Translations under genes and position numbers: made by a program
In this document: piece by piece, positions 57,429-64,000 of the stretch
Position numbering within the stretch: the stretch's first letter is position 1
Layout of the letters: each line of letters begins with the position of its first letter
NCBI GenBank assembly: GCA_012184525.1
Contig: WOFQ01000023.1
Location: 62,001-126,000 of the forward strand
Length of the DNA: 64,000 nucleotides
Direction of reading: 5' to 3'
Origin: Xenoacremonium recifei
Taxonomy: Eukaryota; Ascomycota; Sordariomycetes; Hypocreales; Nectriaceae
Notes under the pieces: generated by a model
Database searches by the model: none
Seen by the model: only the letters and a program-made list of their open reading frames with translations
What the model was told of the DNA's origin: nothing

Positions 57429-58969
57429 ATGGATCGCAGGACTTTTGAAGGTCCCATGGACTGGGAATACCAGGACAGTGGTCCCTTCGATCCCACGAGT
57501 CCCTTCACACACGCAGCGAAGAGCGGCTCACAAAATGGTAGGTGCTTATAGCGCGATCACGAAGTGGCTTACGGAAAGACCTGGCTAACACATTTTACCA
57601 GTCTTTGGCTCTCCTTTGAAAGCCTCCTCCCGACCTAATCCGTTCGCCAGCGTTGGCACGCCCTCGAAATCTCATCAGCCTCCTCCTCAAACGTCCATCT
57701 TCACGCCGCAAATACCGTCCCGTACGGCCGCTCCCCCGTTCCGAAATCCTGCCTTCACCACTCCGAGGAAGCCATTTGACGAAGTGGTGATGTCCGAGGC
57801 GTCTGGCGCTGAAGACAGCCCTGCCGTTACGGAGGCCTCAGAGTTCCCCAACGATACTCCCGAAGCAGACCGCATGAGCGACGTCAATATGGGGCCAGCG
57901 CAAACGCCTTCCAAGGTCGACAAGTCGTTCCGGTATGGAAAGAACGGACTCTTCTCCAAGAAGTCGGGCAAAGGGGAGATCCGCAGTCATCGGGACTTCT
58001 CCGTAACGGACATTGTGAGGAAGCGCAAGCGGCACAACCTTGACAAGGATGTCAGCAGCATTGTCCGGTACAATGGCCAAGGCTGGGAAGATTCAGACGC
58101 AGACTCGGATGGAGAGCTGGTGCCACGGACACAGAACCGAAGTCGTCACAATAAGAAGGCTCCCGCACGAGGCGTCGTGGGCTCACTTTTCCACATGCTG
58201 GACGAGCACCCCAACGCGCCTGACAACCTCTTCCGATGGATACAGCTAGGCGTCAACTTCCTCCTCGTCTCAATATTTTTCTACGTTGGATGGGCAATCG
58301 TCGACACGGTGCGGAGCGACATTCGCAACGCCAATGCGGCTGCGCGCAACGACATCATGAGCAAGATTGGGGAGTGTCAGACCCAATACACGATGAACGA
58401 GTGCTCCAAGAAGGATCGTCCGGCACTGCGCGAGATTTGCGACCAGTGGTATGAGTGCATGAACCAGAACCCCGAGGCGGTTATGATGGTCAAGGTCACG
58501 GCGAAGCAGGTCGCAGAGATCATCAACGAGTTTTCCGAGGCCATGAACCTCAAAGCATGGGTATGTTCTATCTGACCCACCAAGACTCTTCAGCAGGCTA
58601 ATTATAGCACAGGGCTTCTTCTTCGCGATCCTCGTCTTTGCGGCGTGTGCCAACAACTTTACCCTTGGCCGACACAGCAGCGGCAAAGCAGCACCTGCTG
58701 CGATGCCCTCTCAGCCGGCTGTCCATGACCCAACAATGCCACCAGAGAGCACGCCTGGGTACATGTGGGTTCCGGTTCAGACTCCGCGGATGCAGCGTCA
58801 CGCGATGCTCGAAGAAGGGACCGACACAGACAACTCACCGCCGCCAAGGATGAAGCCGTTGCTGGCCGCACCATACACGCCTTCTCGCAGAAGTCCGACC
58901 AAGGGCGAACGGCAACGGTCACGCAGCCCTGTCAAGTACGGACGAACGCCGCTCAAGAGTTTTCAGTGA
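57429..58969 (+). CDS. Brr6/Brl1-family nuclear envelope protein
   Basis: Three exons, 57429-57537, 57602-58560 and 58613-58969, give 474 residues. The N-terminal half is disordered, rich in Pro/Ser, with basic patches (RKRKRH). HMLDEHPNAPDNLFRWIQLGVNFLLVSIFFYVGWAIVDTV carries the first membrane segment (about 245-270). The lumenal part has the family's Cys pairs: ECQTQYTMNECSKKDRPALREICDQWYECMNQ, four Cys (about 294-320). A second membrane segment, WGFFFAILVFAACANNFTLG, crosses the last intron. The C-terminus is Pro/Arg-rich. Brr6/Brl1 proteins span the nuclear membrane and are needed for nuclear pore assembly and membrane fluidity. The acceptor CACAG (58611-58612) is preferred to a TATAG five bases earlier, because only it gives the second membrane segment. 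Confidence 0.92.
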
Positions 58970-60729
58970 AAATTTCAGGGCCAGGGACGGAGTTGCAAGG
59001 TCAGGTCGGGGGGCACGGGAGGCAAGCGGTCGAAAACTGTATAACATGATATCATTGACATGAGCGCCGGTGCATTCAGGGACGGCATGGGAGGGTAACT
59101 CAAGGGCAATGTCGACTAGTAATCAGACTAATTGTCAGGCAGACACTTAAAAGCAATCAACATCTGGGTTTCCAAGAGCGGGCATTACTGTAATCGTGAA
59201 AGAGGGGTTCCTGATCAGGGGGAATTCCCCGATTCTAAGAGCTGGCAGGCAACGGCAAGTGGGCGGCCGTTGGAGAAGAACCAACACCCGGCCGAGATCG
59301 TCACATCTGAGGGCCAGATCCATGCCTTTGCAACGTCATTGTCCACCGTTCACGCCTTGGGGAGCTTCGCCGCGAGTTCTGGTTGGTGACTAGGAAGTGA
59401 GCGACAAACAATCGGCGCGAATATCTTGAAGCTTGGCGCATCCTGTGCTTGGGTTTCGGGGAGGAGGAAGGGTGATATGATTTTCACTCCAATCGAGGAT
59501 CCGTATGTAACTCGCAACGCATTGCTCATGCTGCGGAGGAGAATGGTCCATCACCGAAGCTACTTACCTCCCTCTCTCTTGCTCTCTCTCAATGCACCAC
59601 CAGTGGAGTCGACATCAGGACAATTTCGTCCGCAAATGCCCCGTTTCATGCGTTCATGAACGTCGCGACGCGCTTCCAAGGCCCCTCAAAGCATCCATCG
59701 TTGGGGACCTTGGGCCGAAAGGCCAGGGTGAGGTGCCTTAAACAGATCAGAGAAACATGGGAGCCCACCTTTCGGGGCACTACTCGGAGACGATGTCAGA
59801 TCGCCAGACCTCTCATTGGACAATGGCTGCTCAGTGCAGTGCATGATGTCGAGCGGGCTCCAGCCAGGGGGGGGGGTTTAGATGCGTTGCGGAGTGCCGG
59901 TCTAGGTAATAAGCTTGCGATGATGGAATGCTCTTAGAGAGGGGGGAGATTCGAGACGCAACACAGAGGTGCGCAGCCGAAATGAAGCATTGGCGAGGAG
60001 AGACAACACAGAAAAGGCTCAGTGTATGTTTTTGTGGGAATCTAGGAGCGCTTATTAGTGGCAAAAACACAGTGCTGGCGAGGATGATGAAGATGGAGGG
60101 TTAGAATGAAGCCATGGTGACGGGCCTGAATGGGCTGGATGGATAGGCCTGCAGGACAGGACAGGTAGGATAGACGGCATCTTGCCAAAAACGGTACCTT
60201 GAGTCTCTTTAAAGGGACAGTCCATGGCATCGAGATCGGGACATGCCAGCATCGACCAGGCCATCTTTTGCGACTAAGGAAGCTGAGTCTGATTTTGGGC
60301 GACGGTTGAATCGGAAAGCTTCACTTCCATCTTCTCCTCTGCCCGAATTCATCGGATTTGTCAGAATCCCGCGGCAGCGGACAGGAGAGGAAGGAAGCAG
60401 CCTCATCTTGAGTCGCTATTGCCGCCATTGCCCATCTCTGCCAGTCCGATTTGCCATCTCGACGCGGCCTCGCGCCTTCCCTGAACCCAACGCATTACAA
60501 ACGGTCAAGTTTTTTTTTTGCTTTTTTTCAGCCCTTCAATTTTCTCCTTTTGCCTTCGATCCAAGACAACGACTCAATCCATTGCCACCACAATCGCAGC
60601 CTCTCCTCACCGGGATTCTTCAACTCGATTCCCCGGCTGTTCATATATCTACTCTTCCGAACTTTCCACCTTCAGAATCTTCAACCTTCCGGTTGATCTC
60701 GGCTGCCTCAGGCTGCAACCTCTCCTTCC

Positions 60730-60774
60730 ATGTCTCCTCCCCTAGGACTACGATATCGACGCTCTACTCCTTGA
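60730..60774 (+). other. Upstream ORF 1 in leader (14 codons)
   Basis: It begins ATGTCTCCTCCC and ends in TGA. If the transcript starts before 60730, this short uORF could reduce initiation at the regulator start codon. The transcript start is not known. Confidence 0.35.
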
Positions 60775-61162
60775 CATCAGCACCCAGACGAACTATTCAA
60801 ATCCATCGCCAGACGCAAGGCGGATCCCTGCCAACTTCTGCTGCCTCCCGGTATCGTCTCCGAGCTGTTAGCTGTTAGCCCCGTCAAGCCCCACGAGCGA
60901 TCGCCTTAGCAGACGCCTGTGCGCCAACTGTGCCAGTCAGTGAGTGCCCAGCCGACGCCAGTGCCAGGTCCAGTGCTGGCCCAGCCAGCAGCAGCAGCAG
61001 TGCAGAAAGAAGCAAGCAGCAAACCTCATCAATCAGTAGCTCACCATCGCAATCGACCCTCCCGCTTCCTCCAGCCCAAGAGCTGCCGAGCTCCAAACGC
61101 TCCTCCGCCGCGTCGTCTTCCTCACCTTCACCTCCGCTTCGTCGTCCGCTCTCTCCTACAGC

Positions 61163-61369
61163 ATGTCAGCAGCTTGCGCCACCTCCACAACCATAACCAC
61201 AACCACCACCTCTTCCCTCCAGCAGCAGACCTCCGAGACGTTCAGCTCCCTGCCGTCCTCCAGAACCGCTGCCGCTTCCGCGCCCGCCGCCGCCGCCGCC
61301 TACGCCACACCACCTCTGTCACGCTCACAACCGCAACCTTCCGTCGCCGATCGACCGCTGCAACGGTGA
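61163..61369 (+). other. Upstream ORF 2 in leader (68 codons)
   Basis: It starts MSAACATSTTITTTTTSS and is low complexity, ending 50 bases before the main ATG. It is in a different frame from the main ORF. Its position suggests translational control, or it may be removed by a leader intron. Confidence 0.35.
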
Positions 61370-61419
61370 AGAGGATCCGCCCAACTTCACCATCTCGCCG
61401 CGACCACCCGCGGCCGCGC

Positions 61420-64000
61420 ATGGACGCGATGGACGAAGACAACCCGAATCAGCCCGGCTCCAGCAACACGCCACAGGCCCTTGGAGGCGGCGGCGGCGGC
61501 GCTGATGCTGGAGCTTCTACAGCCGGAGCTTTGGGAGCTTCGGGAGCTCCTGGAGCTCAGTCGCAGGGCAATCCAACCCCCACCTCGGCCCAATCTTCGA
61601 CGACGCCCTCAACGACACCCTCAGGCAATGCGCCGCAACAGCAGCAGCAGCACTCGAAGCGACGGCGAGGTTTGGGTGTTGTCACTCCCAATGCCTGTAC
61701 TGAGTGTCGAAAGAAGCGCGCAAAGGTACGATGCCGAACGCCCAAATTCTATGCCTTCACCATCTTGCGTTATCGCCAGCGCACCCCTGTCGCAAGCTCC
61801 CCTCCCCTCCCCCTCCCTCTCCCTCAACTCGATACTCTCCCTTTACTCTTCTGTTCGAAATCAGCTAACTCGTTTCTTGTTTTTCCCCTCCTGCAGTGTG
61901 ACGGCCAGAGACCATGTGGACGATGTAAGGCGCAAAAAGATGTTGAATGTGTTTACGAGATTCCGGTCCGCCAATCGAAGGAGAACCTGCGTACCGAGAT
62001 CGAGACCCTCCGCCAACGGCAGCGCTCCAGCGAACAGGTCTTTGCCGCTCTTGTACGCCCCGAGCTCTGGGAAGAGGTCCTGACACGCCTACGCGGTGGC
62101 CAATCGATAGAGCTCATCTCCGACTGGCTCGGGGGAACGCTGCCGTCGGGAGGCGGCGCTCTGCCCCCGGGCTTTGGCCAGCGCACTGATGCCGGCCCCA
62201 ACATGACGGCCATGGCCGGGTTCGCAACGGCACCCATGGGAGTCGGACTCGGGACGCTGCCGTCTCAGGGTCCTCCAGCGCGCCCTGAGATGGGCCAGGG
62301 CAGTCCTTGGCACTTCTCTACACACAGCCAGGCCGAGTCGACCAGAAGCAGCTCTCATCCAGACGCTATGAGCTGGACCACAGACATCAGGGGCCCGCCG
62401 CAGTCCCGCGTAGGATCGTGGGCCGAAAGCATGCGTCCGGAGCAGATGAATGACGGGCTTCCACGGTACCAAGGACTCGAGCAGGTCCTGTCGCCGGGAA
62501 ACGAGGTGGACACGCGACCCCTTTCGACGACCTGGACTAGTATCACCAATGATACCAACCTTGTCCAGCACCTCTTGGCTCTGTACTTCTGTTGGGAGTA
62601 TCCCACCTTTGCCTCTCTGAGTAAGGAACACTTCCTTCGGGACTTTCGGGATGCGCGACACCGGTTCTGTTCACCCATACTCATCAATGCTCTGTTGGCC
62701 CTGGGTTGCCGCTTCTCGACGCATCCCATGACGCGGGCAAACCCCACGGACCCCTATACTTCAGGGGACCATTTCTTCAAGGAGTCCCAGCGACTCCTCT
62801 GTCAGGAGACAGACCATCACTCCTTGACGACGATCCAAGCGCTCGGAATCATGTCTATCAGAGAGGCCAGCTGCGGACGAGACTCGGAAAGTTGGTACTA
62901 CGCCGGCCAGAGCATACGACTGGCCATTGAGATGGGCCTGCACCGCATACGGGGTGATGGGGACGAGGACGAGCTTGCCGTGCAGTCAGCCACCTTTTGG
63001 GGCGCCTTTGCCTTGGACCAGTGAGTTTGAATACATCTCCGAAGCTGGAGCTTAGCTGACGCTGTTGAACCCAGTGCCTGGTCTCTTGCGACAGGGTCGT
63101 TACCCCAGTGCTCTTGCTTCCCTCACCTGCCCCCAAAACCCGCTATAATAGGAGATATCGAGGCCTCGCTATGGGTTCCGTATACTGACGATGGTAAGTA
63201 ATCGATTCTCTGTATACTACGAAAGAGACATTGTAAAATTAACGGGATGTCACGTAGGTGCTCCTTTACAACGATCTTGCGAGCAGCCGTCGAATGTTAG
63301 ATCTGTCTACAAATGCTTTTGCGAGCTGAGCGAACTAGTCCACCAATCTCTATACGTCTTGCATTCTCCCGGCCGGCCCCTGACGGCGAGGGATTTGTTA
63401 AACATATATACTCAATACCTTAACTGGTATGATCGGATACCAGAGGTATTACGGCTGGGGCACAACTTTACCCCAGCTGTGCTATTTGCGCAGTAAGTCA
63501 ACCTGGCCTTTTTCTCTCCCACGCCATCCTCCTCTAACATTGCCCAGTATGTACTATCACTTTGCGATTCTCTTGCTCTTCCGACCCCTGATCAAGCTCC
63601 GAATCATCGGGTCCAAACTCCTCCCCCGAGATGTCTGCTCGCAAGCCGCAGACGCTATACAAGGCTTGCTGAAATCGTACTCACAATTGTACACGCTAAG
63701 GAGGACACCATCTTTCGTTCCGTACTTTGTCTTGACGTCGGCCATCATGCATCTGGCTATCGGTGCCGCAAGTGTCCAATCCCCGACGGCAACGCCAGAG
63801 GAAAAGATGGAAAGAGCTACCAAAATCGACCCCCATGTCGCTGAATCAATCAGTCAAGGCATCGCGGACCTCACGGAGATGGCGCCTTGTCATCAGTTTG
63901 CCGAGCAAGCCCTCAACATACTACGATACCTGGCACAGAAGTGGGACATCGAGGTAGACATTGATGGGGACAAATTCACGTCCGAGGAATACGACCGGCT
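61420..64000 (+). CDS. Zn2Cys6 transcription factor, partial (right edge)
   Basis: Exons 61420-61725, 61897-63020, 63075-63193, 63258-63492 and 63548-64000, cut by the window end. The start ATG (MDAMDEDNPNQPG) is the first in frame. After a Gly/Ser/Gln-rich lead the zinc cluster is C93-x2-C96-x6-C103-x5-C109-x2-C112-x7-C120, interrupted by the first intron between K102 and C103. A coiled coil follows (SKENLRTEIETLRQRQRSSEQVF). The fungal_trans domain spans about 300-600 (LLALYFCWEYPTFASLSKEHFLRDF, YYAGQSIRLAIEMGLHRIRG, AFALDHAWSLATGSLPQC). The layout is like proteins often labelled nirA/NIT4-type, but this does not prove a role in nitrate use. The first intron is 171 bases, with no in-frame stop. 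Confidence 0.9.

Larger units (their letters stand above)
58970..61419. other. Intergenic region and long leader of the right-edge regulator
   Basis: 2.45 kb. The left part is the Brr6-like 3' flank. From about 60450 the sequence is pyrimidine- and CAA-rich and resembles a fungal 5' leader of up to about 970 bases. It contains upstream ORFs of 14 codons (60730-60774) and 68 codons (61163-61369). The frame of the next gene is open back to 60919 but has no ATG there. Confidence 0.5.

Noticed and set aside
60919..61419. In-frame extension of the right-edge regulator to 60919
   Set aside because: It starts at a GTG, has no ATG, and reads as pyrimidine-rich leader; the first ATG at 61420 fits the family start.

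Overview
The window is nuclear DNA of a filamentous ascomycete. It is most likely Pezizomycotina and probably Sordariomycetes; the class is inferred from protein flavour and gene style, not tested. Genes lie on both strands and are split by short introns (mostly about 50-130 bp) with GT..AG ends and CTAAC/CTGAC-type branch sites. Two genes encode Zn2Cys6 transcription factors, a fungal-specific class. I see no bacterial operons, CRISPR arrays, phage genes, rRNA, convincing tRNA or intact transposons.

Layout. The left edge cuts a minus-strand gene (N-terminus only, perhaps Ski2-like). Then come a LaeA-type methyltransferase (+) and a secreted Cys-type sulfatase (-). A housekeeping block follows: PDH E1-beta (-), ERG6 (-), splicing factor SLT11 (+), LYR-type complex III assembly factor MZM1 (-) and zuotin (+). 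Next is a divergent pair, a full-length ABCB transporter (-, 10 exons) and a Zn2Cys6 regulator (+, 7 exons), sharing a 640-bp intergenic region. A C2H2 zinc-finger protein (-), a zinc-independent MDR-family oxidoreductase (-), an MCP1/DUF1691-like membrane protein (+) and an F-box protein (+) follow.

From 28.8 to 38.3 kb there is a 9.5-kb stretch in which I find no supportable protein gene. It ends in the long pyrimidine-rich leader of a SWIRM-domain protein (+). Beyond it lie a short-chain dehydrogenase (-), a GRIP golgin (IMH1 type, -) head-to-head with lunapark (+), an SRPK-type kinase (-), a 4.9-kb region with only one weak small ORF, IWS1/SPN1 (-), a Brr6/Brl1 nuclear-envelope protein (+) and, cut by the right edge, a second Zn2Cys6 factor (+) with a long leader.

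Most genes are unrelated housekeeping functions placed side by side. The one arrangement that suggests joint function is the transporter/regulator pair. The less ordinary signals are non-coding: nested inverted repeats between the transporter and its neighbour, an apparent 17-fold occurrence of CAATTG in the 9.5-kb gap, a 15-bp palindrome shared by two distant intergenic regions, a 19-bp GATA palindrome on both sides of the sulfatase, an ATACGA array upstream of ERG6, and a frame-restoring 20-nt intron-like gap in the oxidoreductase. I did not find a clearly new multi-gene system. All exon boundaries were placed by eye from reading frame, splice signals and family knowledge.
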